DNA of 64,000 bases from Arenivirga flava (GTDB lineage: Bacteria; Actinomycetota; Actinomycetes; Actinomycetales; Microbacteriaceae): positions 1,488,001 to 1,552,000 of the forward strand of contig NZ_BSUL01000001.1 of the NCBI RefSeq assembly GCF_030161575.1, read 5' to 3'. The position numbers and the translations under genes were made by a program. Below, one piece after another: positions 16,806-25,772 of this stretch (its first letter is position 1; each line of letters starts with the position of its first letter). The notes beneath the pieces are model-generated. The model was not told where the DNA came from. It saw only the letters and a program-made list of their open reading frames with translations, and searched no databases.

Positions 16806-17573
16806 ATGCTGATCGACCTGACCGGACGCACGGTGCTGATCTCCGGCGGGGGTCGCGGCATCGGCCGCGCCCTCGTCGAGCGCTTCGCCGAGGAGGGTGC
16901 GCGCGTCGCCGCGCTCGACGTGGCGTTCCCCGAGCCGCTGCCGCAGGGCGTGCTCGCGGTGACGGGCGACGTGACCGACCCCGACTCCGTCGCAGCGGCG
17001 GTCGCGCAGGTCGTGGATCGCTTCGGCGGCCTGGACGTGCTGGTCAACAACGCCGGCGTCAACGTGGAGGGCTACGTCGAGGACCTCGACCTCGCCGCCT
17101 GGAAGCGCTGCTTCGACGTCAACGTCGCCGGGGTGTTCCTGCTCTCGCAGGCCGCGATCCCCCATCTGAAGGCCTCCGGGCGAGGCCGCATCCTCAACGC
17201 CGCATCCTTCGCCGCCATCGTGCCGAGCGTCGGCGCCGCCGCCTACGGTGCCTCGAAGGCCGCCGTCGTGCAGTTCACCAGGGTGCTGGCCGGCGAGCTC
17301 GGCCCCTGGGGCGTCACCGTGAACGCCTACGCGCCGGGCATGGTGCCGAGCGCCATGAACGGCTTCGCCGAGATGCCGCAGGCCGCCCAGGATCGCCTGC
17401 TCGACACCCTCACCCTGCGCCGCTGGGAGTCGCCGGGCGACATCGCCGACCTGCTCGTCTTCCTCGCCGGCGACGCGGCGGGCTACCTCACCGGCACCCT
17501 GGTCGACGTGAGCGGCGGCAAGCTCGCCACGCAGCTGCCGCAGCGCGCGTACGAGCGGGCCGCCTCGCGGTGA
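16806..17573 (+). CDS. SDR family oxidoreductase (gluconate-5-dehydrogenase-like)
   Basis: 255 residues with all classical SDR motifs: SGGGRGIG at about 12-19, Asp in ALDVAFP, VNNAGVN, Ser in NAASFAA, catalytic YGASK, and NAYAPGMVPS. The final WESPGDIADLLVFLAGD...DVSGGK is typical of sugar or polyol dehydrogenases. The ATG is preceded by GAGGAG at good spacing. Its TGA is embedded in the GTG start of the FadR regulator, so they form a unit in which the regulator probably senses the dehydrogenase pathway. Confidence 0.9.
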   Translation: MLIDLTGRTVLISGGGRGIGRALVERFAEEGARVAALDVAFPEPLPQGVLAVTGDVTDPDSVAAAVAQVVDRFGGLDVLVNNAGVNVEGYVEDLDLAAWKRCFDVNVAGVFLLSQAAIPHLKASGRGRILNAASFAAIVPSVGAAAYGASKAAVVQFTRVLAGELGPWGVTVNAYAPGMVPSAMNGFAEMPQAAQDRLLDTLTLRRWESPGDIADLLVFLAGDAAGYLTGTLVDVSGGKLATQLPQRAYERAASR

Positions 17574-18262
17574 GCCGCCGAGCCGCGCTCGTCGGGCAGC
17601 TCGGCGCGGCGATCGCGCAGCACGAGCTCGTCCCCGGTGCGGTGCTCGATCCCGAGGCGATCGCGGCCCGGCACGGCGTCTCGCGCACCGTCGTGCGCGA
17701 GGCGCTGCGCACGCTCGAGACGCTGGGGCTGGTCACCGCCCGACAGCGGGTGGGCACGGTCGTGCAGCCCGTCGCGGCCTGGAACCTGCTGCACCCCGAC
17801 GTCATCGCGTGGCGGGGACGGGGAGCGGATGCGCCGGCCCAGCTGCGCGAGCTCACCCGGCTCCGCGAGGCGGTCGAGCCGGCCGCAGCGGAGCTCGCCG
17901 CGGAGCACGCGGACCCCGATCAGCTCGCCGCGCTCCATGACGCGGTCGAGCGGATGCGTGCGGCCGCCGCCGCGGGCGACGTCGCCGCCTTCGCCGCGGC
18001 CGACGCGGCCTTCCATGCGCTGACCGTGACCGCATCCGGCAGCGCCGTGCTCGCTCAGCTGCTCGGCACGCTCGAGGCGGCGCTGCGCTCGCGCTACGCG
18101 CACGAGCTGCCGGTCTTCGGCGCGGCGGGCACCCGCTCCCTCGAACAGCACGCGGCCCTGGCGTCGGCGCTCGCGCAGCGCGACGGCCAGCTGGCGGCGG
18201 ACATCACGCGCCGGATCGTCCGCGAGACCGGCGAACGGCTGGGCGCCCACGACGCCGGGTGA
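17570..18262 (+). CDS. GntR/FadR-family transcriptional regulator
   Basis: 230 residues starting at GTG, overlapping the SDR stop (GTGA). The N-terminal winged helix includes LDPEAIAARHGVSRTVVREALRTLETLGLV. The FCD ligand domain has the helix bundle with metal-site-like ADAAFHALTV, SLEQHAAL and terminal helices. FadR-type regulators typically repress oxidative or sugar-acid pathways. Its likely target is the adjacent SDR pair. It is convergent with the ABC permease gene. Confidence 0.88.
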   Translation: MSRRAALVGQLGAAIAQHELVPGAVLDPEAIAARHGVSRTVVREALRTLETLGLVTARQRVGTVVQPVAAWNLLHPDVIAWRGRGADAPAQLRELTRLREAVEPAAAELAAEHADPDQLAALHDAVERMRAAAAAGDVAAFAAADAAFHALTVTASGSAVLAQLLGTLEAALRSRYAHELPVFGAAGTRSLEQHAALASALAQRDGQLAADITRRIVRETGERLGAHDAG

Positions 18263-18274
18263 ACCGCCGAGCCG

Positions 18275-19015
18275 CTACCAGCGCACGACGATGCGCTCGA
18301 CGAGCCCGATGAGCCCGAGCAGCGCCAGCGAGACGAGCGCCGAGACGAGGATCGCCACCCACATCTGCGGCAGGTTGAGGTAGGTCGTCGCGGTGACGAT
18401 GGTCGCGCCCAGGCCACGGGTGGAGCCGGTGAACTCCGAGACGATCGCGCCGACCATGGCGGCGCTGGCCGAAAGCCGCGCCCCCGCGAACAGGTAGCGC
18501 AGACTGCTCGGCAGCCGCAGCCGCAGGAACACGTCCGTGCGGCTCGCGGCCATCGACCGGAACACCTCGAGCGATCCCCGGTCGACGTTCCGGAACCCGG
18601 CGAGCGCGTTGATGAGCATCGGGAAGAAGGCCGTCAGCGCCGCGACCACGATGTTCGGCACCTGCGTGAAGCCGAAGGCCACCACGAGCGCCGGGGCGAT
18701 CGCGACCACCGGCGTCACGTTCAGCAGCAGCGCCACCGGCAGCACGGCCGACCGCAGCACCGGCGCGTGCACGACGGCGATCGCCAGCAGCAGGGCCGCG
18801 CCGACGCCGATGCCGAAGCCGCTGAGCGCCGACACGAGGGTGTGCCCGAGGTTGCGCACGTAGAAGTCCGGCCGCGCGGCGAGCTCGGCGGGCAGCGAGG
18901 CGAGCGGCGGCAGCACGCTCGGATTCGCGGATGCGGTCCACGACCAGAGCAGCCCCAGCAGCAGCAGGAGCGCCGCGGGGGCGCCGACGGCGAGGGCGAC
19001 GCGGCGGGCGCTCAT
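18275..19015 (-). CDS. ABC transporter permease (SsuC/TauC type)
   Basis: 246 residues with about six helices, beginning VALAVGAPAALLLLLGLLW. The permease loop includes SMAASRTDVFLRLRLPSSLRYLFAG, the EAA-like motif of nitrate/sulfonate/taurine/pyrimidine-type importers. The start ATG overlaps the ATPase stop (ATGA). It forms one complex with the next two genes; the transported solute is unknown. Confidence 0.9.
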   Translation of the reverse strand: MSARRVALAVGAPAALLLLLGLLWSWTASANPSVLPPLASLPAELAARPDFYVRNLGHTLVSALSGFGIGVGAALLLAIAVVHAPVLRSAVLPVALLLNVTPVVAIAPALVVAFGFTQVPNIVVAALTAFFPMLINALAGFRNVDRGSLEVFRSMAASRTDVFLRLRLPSSLRYLFAGARLSASAAMVGAIVSEFTGSTRGLGATIVTATTYLNLPQMWVAILVSALVSLALLGLIGLVERIVVRW

Positions 19016-19797
19016 CCGCTCGCCCCCGCGCGCAGGGCCGCGGTGATCTCGCGCTCGACCGCGCGGACGGCGTCGCTGTCGGCGGCGCAGTCGGCGCGCG
19101 GACGCGGGATGGGCACCTCGATCTCGGCGGTGATGCGGCCGGGTCGCGGCGAGAGCACGATGACGCGGTCGGAGAGCAGCGCCGCCTCCTCGGCGGAGTG
19201 GGTCACGAAGACGACGGTCTTGCGGTGCCGCTCCCAGAGGTCGAGCAGCTGCAGGCGCACGGACGAGCGGGTGATCTCGTCGAGCGCCGAGAAGGGCTCG
19301 TCCATGAGCAGCAGCGGTGCGCCCTGCACGAAGACGCGGGCGAGAGCGGCCCGCTGCTGCATGCCGCCGGAGAGCTGGCCGGGGCGTGCGTCGGCGAAGT
19401 CGGCGAGGCCCACCTCGGCGAGGATGCCGTCGACGTCCTGCGGCACCCGCTGCGGATGCGAGGAGCGGTCGGCCCGTCGGTTCACGAGCGCGCTGAGGCC
19501 GGCGTTCGTGCGCACCCTCGCCCACGGCAGCAGGGCGGCGTTCTGCGGCACCCAGCCGATGTCCTTGCGGCGGGCCGCCTCGCGGGGCGGGCCGCCGAGC
19601 ACCTGGACGGTGCCCGCATCCGCTCGTTCCAGGCCGGCGATGATGCGCAGCAGCGTCGACTTGCCGCTGCCGGAGGGGCCGAAGAGCGTGACGAACTCGC
19701 CGGCGCGCACCGTCAGGTCGATGCCGTCGAGCGCGGCGATCGGACGCCGGCCGGCGAAGGTGCGGCCGATGCCGCGGAGGACGACCGCCTCGCTCAT
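19012..19797 (-). CDS. ABC transporter ATP-binding protein (SsuB/ThiZ type)
   Basis: 261 residues: Walker A FGPSGSGKST, Q-loop WVPQNAALLPW, signature QLSGGMQQRAALARV, Walker B LLLMDEPFSALDE and switch His in FVTHSAEEA. The TVFVTHSAEEA-type end and the RPGRI stretch are typical of nitrate/taurine-family ATPases. It is translationally coupled to both neighbours by 4-bp overlaps. Confidence 0.93.
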   Translation of the reverse strand: MSEAVVLRGIGRTFAGRRPIAALDGIDLTVRAGEFVTLFGPSGSGKSTLLRIIAGLERADAGTVQVLGGPPREAARRKDIGWVPQNAALLPWARVRTNAGLSALVNRRADRSSHPQRVPQDVDGILAEVGLADFADARPGQLSGGMQQRAALARVFVQGAPLLLMDEPFSALDEITRSSVRLQLLDLWERHRKTVVFVTHSAEEAALLSDRVIVLSPRPGRITAEIEVPIPRPRADCAADSDAVRAVEREITAALRAGASG

Positions 19798-20867
19798 CCC
19801 TCGTCGGGCCAGACGATCGCGCCCGCGTCGGTGACCGACTCGAGGAAGGAGGCGTCGAAGGCGGCGCGCAGGTCGGGCTCGGTGCGGATGAGGTCGAAGC
19901 GGGCGAGGATCCCGGCCTCGGGGCGCCACTGCGCCTCGTCCATCCAGCCGATCGGCCAGCCCTCCGGCAGCGACTCCTCGACGAGCTCGACCTCGCGCTG
20001 CCAGCGGGCGCGGCTCACCTCGACGTCGTACCCGGCCTCGCTGCGCGCCTCGGCCCAGCCGAGCGCCTCGTCGAGGTTGGCGTCCGAGGCGTTGATCCAG
20101 TCGTAGGCGTGCAGGCTCGCCCGCAGGAAGTCGGCCACGGCGGCCGGGTGCTCCTCGGCGAACGCCGAGTTGACCACCTGGGCGTTGAAGGTGCTGGGCA
20201 CCCCGTAGTCGTCCGGATCCCATTCGACGATGTCGTCGCCGGCCCCGCGCAGCACCAGCGGCTCGTTCGACTTGTAGGCGGCCAGGGCGTCGACCTGGCC
20301 GTCGGGCAGGATGCTCGGGTCGTAGCCGACCGAGACCCACTCGATGCCGTCCGGGTCGACGCCGTGATCCAGCAGCATCGCTTGGAACTGCGGAGGGATG
20401 ACCTCCTTGTAGCCGATCGTCGCGCCCGCGAAGTCGCCGATCGCGTCGATGCCCCCGTCGGCCATCGTGAGCAGCTCGATGGCGCCCTGGTTGCCGTAGA
20501 CCGCGATCGCCTCCAGCTCCGCGCCGTTGTCGCGCGCCACCAGCACGTCGCTCGCGCCGCCGATGCCGGCGAACTGCGCGGTGCCGGCACTCACCAGCTG
20601 CGTGTTGGCGCTGCCGGGCTCGAGGGTCACATCGAGGCAGAGCTGATCGAAGTAGCCCAGCTCGTCGGCCGCGAGCACGTCGAGGATGCCCACGGAGGCG
20701 GCGTAGCCGAAGGAGGTGAGGAACGTGATCGGCCCGGCGTCGCGGTTCGCCTGGCAGTCGTCCTCGCCGAGCAGCGGTTCGACGTCCGAGCCGCCGCCGG
20801 CGACGCATCCGGTCAGCAGCAGCGGCAGCGCGAATGCGGTCGCGAGGGCGCGGGTGCGTGCGGGCAT
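19794..20867 (-). CDS. ABC substrate-binding lipoprotein, NMT1/THI5-like
   Basis: 357 residues. The signal peptide ends in a lipobox LLTGC (about 17-21). The mature domain has the NMT1-like pattern FLTSFGYAASVGILDVLAADELGYF, with AQFAGIGGASDVLVA and ATIGYKEVIPPQ. Such proteins bind thiamine pyrimidine precursors, sulfonates or riboflavin-like ligands. I find no TPP riboswitch upstream, so a thiamine link is unproven. GGAAGGA precedes the ATG, and it is the first gene of a three-gene importer operon. Confidence 0.85.
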   Translation of the reverse strand: MPARTRALATAFALPLLLTGCVAGGGSDVEPLLGEDDCQANRDAGPITFLTSFGYAASVGILDVLAADELGYFDQLCLDVTLEPGSANTQLVSAGTAQFAGIGGASDVLVARDNGAELEAIAVYGNQGAIELLTMADGGIDAIGDFAGATIGYKEVIPPQFQAMLLDHGVDPDGIEWVSVGYDPSILPDGQVDALAAYKSNEPLVLRGAGDDIVEWDPDDYGVPSTFNAQVVNSAFAEEHPAAVADFLRASLHAYDWINASDANLDEALGWAEARSEAGYDVEVSRARWQREVELVEESLPEGWPIGWMDEAQWRPEAGILARFDLIRTEPDLRAAFDASFLESVTDAGAIVWPDEG

Positions 20868-20943
20868 GCGGGGGTCCTTCCGCCAGGATCGGCGCGGTGG
20901 GGTGACGACGGAGCAACGCTACCGCGGGGGCGGGGATTCCCCG

Positions 20944-22779
20944 TCAGCCGTCGAGCCCGGTCAGCTCCCGGATCGTCACCGCCGCGTTCACGAGCCCGAG
21001 ATGCGAGAGCCCCTGCGGCAGGTTGCCCCAGAACGCCCCGGTCGCCGGGTCGATCATCTCGGCCATGATGCCGACGTCGTTCGGCGTGGTCGCGACGAGC
21101 TCGTCCATGAGCGCGATCGCCTCGTCGTGGCGGCCGACGCACGCGAGCGCGGAGGCCGTCCAGAAGCCGCAGGCCACGAAGGCTGGCTCCTCCTGGCCGA
21201 CACCGGTGTAGCGCAGCAGGTGCGGGCCGACACCGAGCTCGCGGCGCAGCGCGTCGATGGTGCGGCTCATCCGCTCGCCCCGGTCGAAACCGCTCACCGA
21301 GTGCAGCAGCACCGAGGCGTCGAGCTCGTCGCTGCCCGGCGAGATCGTGTAGGCCCCGATCTCCTCGTTCCAGCCGTGCTCCTCGACCCACGAGCGGATG
21401 CGCTCCCGCTCCGCCTTCCAGCGGTCGGCGCTGCCGGGGATGTGCCCGCCCTCGGCGAGCTCGACGGCGGCGTCGAGCGCCTGCCAGCAGCCCATCTTCG
21501 AGCTGGTGTGGTGCCGCGTCTCCGGCAGCTCCCACATGCCGGCATCCGGCGAGCGCCACTGATCGCAGGTGCCGTCGGCGAAGGAGGCGAGCAGACGGCC
21601 GGTCTCGGGGTCGAGCACGTTGCCGGCGCTCACGTAGAGCCGCACGATGTCGAAGAGGTCGCCGAAGACGCCGAGCTGCAGCTGGTGCTGCGCGCCGTTG
21701 CCCGTGACGACCGGGCCGATGCCGCGCCAGCCGTCGACGTGGTGCATCTCGACCTCGGCCGGCACCCCGCCGTCGAGCCCGTAGAAGATGTGCAGCTCGG
21801 GGCCGTTGGCACGGATGGTCTTCAGCAGCCACGAGATCGCGGCGTGGGTCTCCTCGCGCAGCCCGAACTTCACGAGGGCGCGCATCGTGTACGCCGCGTC
21901 GCGCACCCACGCGTAGCGGTAGTCCCAGTTCTTGCCGCCCCGCGCGTCCTCGGGCAGGGACGTGGTCGCGGCCGCGGCGATGGCGCCCGAGGGGCTGTAG
22001 AGCAGCAGCTTGAGGGCGAGCGCGCTGCGCTGCACCTCCTCCTGCCAGGGGCCCTCGTAGCGGAACTCCTCGCTCCAGCGCTGCCAGTTGCGGATCGTGC
22101 GGTCGACGCCCTCGTCGACGATGGACGGGTTCGGCAGGTGCAGCGGCTCGCCGTCGGTGCCGACCAGCGCGATGAGGTGGCGCGACCCCTCCTCGGTGGT
22201 GAAGCGGCCCTCGATCCGCTCGCCGTGGTCGGGCACCGGCCCGTGGTCGAGTCCGACCACGCTGAGCATCACGCTGCCGGAGCGGATGACCGGGCCGTGC
22301 TCGTTCTCCTCGATCCAGGGCGAGGCGTGCCCGAGGCGGGTTCCCGGGCGCACGCACCAGCGCATCCGCACCGAGCCCTCGACGCCCTCGACGCGGCGGG
22401 CGAGCTCGGTCCAGGGCAGGCGGCCGGCGACCCCGGTGATCAGCGCATCCGTCACCCGCGCGGTGCCGGAGGCGGTGGTGTACGTCGTCTCGAGCACGTT
22501 GGTGCCGGGCACGTAGCGCCGCACCACCTCGAACTCCTCCTCGGGGGCGAGGTCGCTGAAGCCGCCGTCGTCCGAGTCGAGGACGGCGTCGAAGAGCGGA
22601 CGGGCATCGAGCTCGGGCACCGGGAACCAGTCGACTCGGCCGTCGGTGCGGATGAGGGCAACGGTGCGCCCGTCGCCGATCGCCGCGTAGTCGCGCAGCT
22701 CGGCGAAGTCGCCCGGCGCCGGCGGGAAGCGGGTGCCGGGCGCGGGGTCGCCGGCGGCCGGGTCCGCCGCGATGCTCAC
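20944..22779 (-). CDS. Glycoside hydrolase family 15 (trehalase/glucoamylase-like)
   Basis: 611 residues from GTG. The N-terminal beta domain begins ELRDYAAIGDGRTVALI. The (alpha/alpha)6 barrel contains KNWDYRYAWVRDAAYTMRAL (sugar-binding Trp/Arg/Asp), DGWRGIGPVVTGNGA, CDQWRSPDAGMWE (a catalytic-acid-like Glu) and a later CGFWTASALACVGR. No signal peptide is seen, so it acts in the cytoplasm, most likely on trehalose or short alpha-glucans as in mycobacterial and other actinobacterial homologues. It is downstream of dps on the same strand behind a hairpin. Confidence 0.9.
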   Translation of the reverse strand: MSIAADPAAGDPAPGTRFPPAPGDFAELRDYAAIGDGRTVALIRTDGRVDWFPVPELDARPLFDAVLDSDDGGFSDLAPEEEFEVVRRYVPGTNVLETTYTTASGTARVTDALITGVAGRLPWTELARRVEGVEGSVRMRWCVRPGTRLGHASPWIEENEHGPVIRSGSVMLSVVGLDHGPVPDHGERIEGRFTTEEGSRHLIALVGTDGEPLHLPNPSIVDEGVDRTIRNWQRWSEEFRYEGPWQEEVQRSALALKLLLYSPSGAIAAAATTSLPEDARGGKNWDYRYAWVRDAAYTMRALVKFGLREETHAAISWLLKTIRANGPELHIFYGLDGGVPAEVEMHHVDGWRGIGPVVTGNGAQHQLQLGVFGDLFDIVRLYVSAGNVLDPETGRLLASFADGTCDQWRSPDAGMWELPETRHHTSSKMGCWQALDAAVELAEGGHIPGSADRWKAERERIRSWVEEHGWNEEIGAYTISPGSDELDASVLLHSVSGFDRGERMSRTIDALRRELGVGPHLLRYTGVGQEEPAFVACGFWTASALACVGRHDEAIALMDELVATTPNDVGIMAEMIDPATGAFWGNLPQGLSHLGLVNAAVTIRELTGLDG

Positions 22780-22806
22780 GGGCGCCGCCCCGAGGGAGCG
22801 GCGCCC
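22780..22806 (-). terminator. Hairpin between dps and the GH15 gene
   Basis: GGGCGCCGC (22780-22788) pairs perfectly with GCGGCGCCC (22798-22806) around a nine-base loop. It sits directly before the GTG of the GH15 gene. It could terminate dps transcripts or attenuate the GH15 gene by masking its weak ribosome site. Confidence 0.55.
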
Positions 22807-22843
22807 GTCAGGGCGAGCGATCGCGTCAGCGGCGCCGAGCGGA

Positions 22844-23383
22844 TCAACGGCTCACAGTGCGGTTCTCGGCGCCCACCATCCAGGCGAACTGCTCGAGGCG
22901 CTCGATGATGCCGTGCAGGATGTCGGCGCTCGTGGGGTCGTCCTCGTCCACGTCGTCGTGCACCTCGCGCATGGTCCCGACGGTGGCCTCGAGGCGCTGC
23001 ACGACGAGGTCGACGGTCTCGGCCGTGTCGATCTCGCCGTGCGGGAACTCGGGCAGCGTGGTGGTCGCGGCCACGACGTCGCTGCGGCCGTCCGGCACCG
23101 CGTGCAGGGCGCGCAGACGCTCGGCGATGTCGTCGCTCGCCTCGCGGGCGAAGTCGATGATCTCGTCGAGCTGCAGGTGCAGGTCGCGGAAGTTCTTGCC
23201 GACCACGTTCCAGTGCGCCTGCTTGCCCTGCAGGTGCAGCTCGATGAGATCGACGAGCACGAGCTGCAGGTGCGCGCCCAGGCGCTTCGGGGCGACGAAG
23301 CCCTTCTCGGCGTTCTGCCGCCGGGTCTTCTTGACGCCGGAGCCGGACGGGGCCTCGGTGGGGCGGTCGATGGTGCTGGTCAT
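22844..23383 (-). CDS. dps: DNA-binding protein from starved cells (Dps ferritin)
   Basis: 179 residues; GAAGGAGA precedes the ATG. A basic N-terminal tail (GVKKTRRQNAEKGFVAPKR, likely DNA contact) leads into the four-helix Dps fold. It carries the ferroxidase signature: HWNVVGKNFRDLHLQLDEIIDFA, with His, Asp and Glu of the inter-subunit iron site. Dps dodecamers oxidise and store iron and protect DNA from peroxide. It lies 43 bp downstream of a flavoprotein reductase, suggesting a stress operon. Confidence 0.95.
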   Translation of the reverse strand: MTSTIDRPTEAPSGSGVKKTRRQNAEKGFVAPKRLGAHLQLVLVDLIELHLQGKQAHWNVVGKNFRDLHLQLDEIIDFAREASDDIAERLRALHAVPDGRSDVVAATTTLPEFPHGEIDTAETVDLVVQRLEATVGTMREVHDDVDEDDPTSADILHGIIERLEQFAWMVGAENRTVSR

Positions 23384-23426
23384 GGTGTCTCCTTCGTTCG
23401 GTGGGATGGAGGTCGGGTCGCGGCGC

Positions 23427-24605
23427 TCAGGCCAGCTGCTCGGCCGAGAGGGGCGGGTCGGAGGCGAGCACCGAGCGCGCCTCGTCGAGCCGGTCCTCGA
23501 GGTTCCAGTTGAGGACGCCGACCGGGTGGCCGTCGCCGTCGAGGTAGTAGACGACGCCCTCGCGGCCGCCGTCGAGCCAGCGCTCCACGGTCCGCAGGGA
23601 GGCGTCGAGGGTGCCGACCGCCTCGTAGCGGTTGCCGAAGAGCGCCGAGTAGTAGAAGGGCGTGTGCTCGTAGACCTCGTCCGCGCCCGCGAGGTTGCGG
23701 CCGGCCGTGCGGCCCTGCGCCTGCGCGTTGTCGACGTGCTCGATGCGACGGCGGCCGAGGATGCGGTCCGGGTAGTTGGCCACGTCGCCGGCGGCCAGCA
23801 CGTCGGCGGCGCTCGTGCGCAGCCGCTCGTCGACGAGCACCCCGTCGCCGACATCGATGCCGGCCTCCTCGGCGAGACCCGTCGCCGGCTCGATGCCGAG
23901 GCCGACCACGACCGCGTCGGCCTGCAGGGACGTGCCGTCCTCCAGGTCGACCGTCACGACGCCGTCAGCCTCGCGACCGCCGGTCGCCCGCGCCTCGGTG
24001 ACGAGCTCGACCCCGGCGTCGCGGAACATGGCGTCGACGGTGCGCGCCAGAGCGGCGGGGAACACGGCGCCGCCCACGACCGCGTCCGGCAGCACGAGCG
24101 TGACGCGCACGCCCTCCTGCACGAGCGCCGCGGCGATCTCCTGCCCGATGTAGCCGCCACCGACGACCACGACATGGCCGCGGCCGTTCGCGATGGCGCG
24201 CAGGCGGCGGTAGTCGGCCGCGCTGCGGTAGAGCAGCACGCGCTCCGACTCCTCGAAACCGGGCGCGCTCGGGTGCCCACCGGTGGCGAGCAGCAGCCGG
24301 CCGTAGCCGATCCGCTCGCCATCGACGGTGGTGATCTCGTGGGCGTCGGTGTCGATCGCGATCACGCGGGTGGCGAGGCGCACCTCCGCCCCGGTCTCGC
24401 CGGCCGTGTCGAGCTCGGCGTCGGACCAGGCGAAGTCGGGGTCCGTCCAGAGCTTCTTGGAGAGGGCCGGGCGCGCGTAGGGCGGGTCGACGTCCTCGCT
24501 GAGGATGGCGATGGAACCCTCGCCGTCCACCTCGCGGAATCCCTTGGCGGCCGCGTCGGCGGTCATCCCGCCGCCGATGATCAGGGCGTCGAAACGGTCG
24601 GTCAT
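23427..24605 (-). CDS. FAD-dependent NAD(P)H:ferredoxin/rubredoxin-type reductase
   Basis: 392 residues; AGGAGGA precedes the ATG. The FAD motif LIIGGGMTADAAAKGFRE is at the N-terminus, GHVVVVGGGYIGQEIAAAL binds NAD(P)H in the middle, and the second FAD motif is VLAAGDVANYP. The C-terminal dimerisation region carries YYSALFGNRYEAVG. There is no redox-active CxxC. Fitting the rubredoxin/ferredoxin reductase (AIF-like) class, it may feed electrons to a partner linked to iron release or stress; co-directional dps supports that. Confidence 0.85.
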   Translation of the reverse strand: MTDRFDALIIGGGMTADAAAKGFREVDGEGSIAILSEDVDPPYARPALSKKLWTDPDFAWSDAELDTAGETGAEVRLATRVIAIDTDAHEITTVDGERIGYGRLLLATGGHPSAPGFEESERVLLYRSAADYRRLRAIANGRGHVVVVGGGYIGQEIAAALVQEGVRVTLVLPDAVVGGAVFPAALARTVDAMFRDAGVELVTEARATGGREADGVVTVDLEDGTSLQADAVVVGLGIEPATGLAEEAGIDVGDGVLVDERLRTSAADVLAAGDVANYPDRILGRRRIEHVDNAQAQGRTAGRNLAGADEVYEHTPFYYSALFGNRYEAVGTLDASLRTVERWLDGGREGVVYYLDGDGHPVGVLNWNLEDRLDEARSVLASDPPLSAEQLA

Positions 24606-24754
24606 CCGGTCCTCCTCGGGCGTCGTGCGGCGGAGACGGTCGAGCACCGCCCTGCAGCTCGAACGTATGGACACGCTCTGAGCGGCGACTCCGCCCGCCC
24701 TGGACGCGCGCTGTCCGCTCGGCGGCGGTCCGGATGCGGGCCCCGTGCGCGTGC

Positions 24755-24769
24755 GGGATACAGTGTCCC
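24755..24769 (+). promoter_or_regulatory. Candidate MarR operator/promoter palindrome
   Basis: GGGATACAGTGTCCC is a 7-1-7 palindrome with one mismatched pair, 58 bp before the marR start and containing a TACAGT that could serve as -10 element. It lies in the 222-bp divergent gap with the reductase-dps operon, a natural place for autoregulation. Confidence 0.4.
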
Positions 24770-24827
24770 GAGCTGCGGGCGACCCGTGCCCGCGGCGGCC
24801 CTGCACGACGAGAGCGGACCCGAGCAC

Positions 24828-25319
24828 GTGAGCGAAGAGCTGTCCAGCCGGTACTGGTACGAGACCGGCGACGATGCCGAACGACTGCGCTCCGTGGCCA
24901 TCCTGCAGGCCATGCGCGCCTACCGCGCCGGCGAGGCGGCGATGCGCCGCCGTACCCGCGACTCCATGTCGATGGGCGAGAACGACCTGCTCGTGCTGCG
25001 CTACCTCCTCAAGGCGAAGCAGCAGCAGAGCGCCGTCGCGATGCCCGAGCTCGCCGCCTACCTGGCCGTGTCGACCAGCGCTGCGCGCGCCCTCGTGGCA
25101 CGCCTCGAGCGCAGCGGCCACCTGGTCGTCGAGGGCGACGAGGTGCGCACGACGGTCGAGAGCGACGCCGAGGTGCGCGCCACGCTGGGGCGGATGCACG
25201 AGCGGATGCTCGAGGCCGCGGGCGGGATGACCCCGGACGAGGGCCGCGCCGTCGTGGCGTTCCTGGGTCGCATGCTCGATGCGGTCGACCGCATCGACGC
25301 GCACGACTCCGTGCACTGA
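24828..25319 (+). CDS. MarR-family transcriptional regulator
   Basis: 163 residues from GTG (MSEELSSRYWYETGDDAERL). The winged helix reads MSMGENDLLVLRYLLKAKQQ...VAMPELAAYLAVSTSAARALVARLERSGHLV. The wing is followed by the usual dimerisation helices. It has no Cys, so it is not an obvious thiol sensor. It is divergent from the reductase-dps-GH15 set and may control it. Confidence 0.85.
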   Translation: MSEELSSRYWYETGDDAERLRSVAILQAMRAYRAGEAAMRRRTRDSMSMGENDLLVLRYLLKAKQQQSAVAMPELAAYLAVSTSAARALVARLERSGHLVVEGDEVRTTVESDAEVRATLGRMHERMLEAAGGMTPDEGRAVVAFLGRMLDAVDRIDAHDSVH

Positions 25320-25363
25320 ATCGCGGCCCGAAAATGATTCGACAGCCGGATAATCTCTCGACT

Positions 25364-25382
25364 CGTCGTTCATTGAACGACG
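25364..25382. promoter_or_regulatory. Perfect 19-bp palindrome, operator candidate
   Basis: CGTCGTTCATTGAACGACG has 9-base arms around one central T, with no mismatch. It lies 16 bp before the GTG of a small unknown gene and just downstream of a GATAAT -10-like element (about 25349-25354). The position fits a repressor operator. Confidence 0.65.
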
Positions 25383-25397
25383 TGCGAGACTGAGGCC

Positions 25398-25649
25398 GTG
25401 ACTGCATCCGAGCGCCCCTCGCGCGACCAGTTCGTCGAACTCGACGGTGTCGCGCTCGTGGGCTTCGACGACCTCGTCGATCGCGTCCTCGCCTCCTACC
25501 CCGAGCTCGGACGGGCCGTCGTCGAGTCCAGCGCACTGCGCGAGTACGAGGCGTTCACCGGTGGCATCCCGCTGGCCGTCCCCGCCGAACTCGAGGCCGG
25601 TCTGCACGAGCTGTTCGGCGCCGGCGCCCGCGACGAGGACGCGGCGTAG
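25398..25649 (+). CDS. Small acidic protein of unknown function, 83 aa
   Basis: It starts at GTG (MTASERPSRDQFVELDGVALVGF) and ends FGAGARDEDAA. It is acidic and soluble, with no recognised domain. A coding function is supported by G+C-rich third positions, the clean promoter-palindrome arrangement upstream, and its separation from the MarR gene by 78 bp. It may be co-transcribed with the NTP-transferase-like gene 123 bp downstream. Confidence 0.5.
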   Translation: MTASERPSRDQFVELDGVALVGFDDLVDRVLASYPELGRAVVESSALREYEAFTGGIPLAVPAELEAGLHELFGAGARDEDAA

Positions 25650-25772
25650 ACCGCTTCCGCTCGTGACGCTCGCTCGCTTTCCCGGTGCCGTCACATCGGT
25701 GGACGGATATAACTGAAGGATGAGCTCCTCCGGCCCCGCCCCTGGCCCTCGCCGCCCGCGCGCACCCGCGCC

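Noticed and set aside
20868-20943. TPP riboswitch before the NMT1-like operon
   Set aside because: No CUGAGA or matching stem; the leader is too short.
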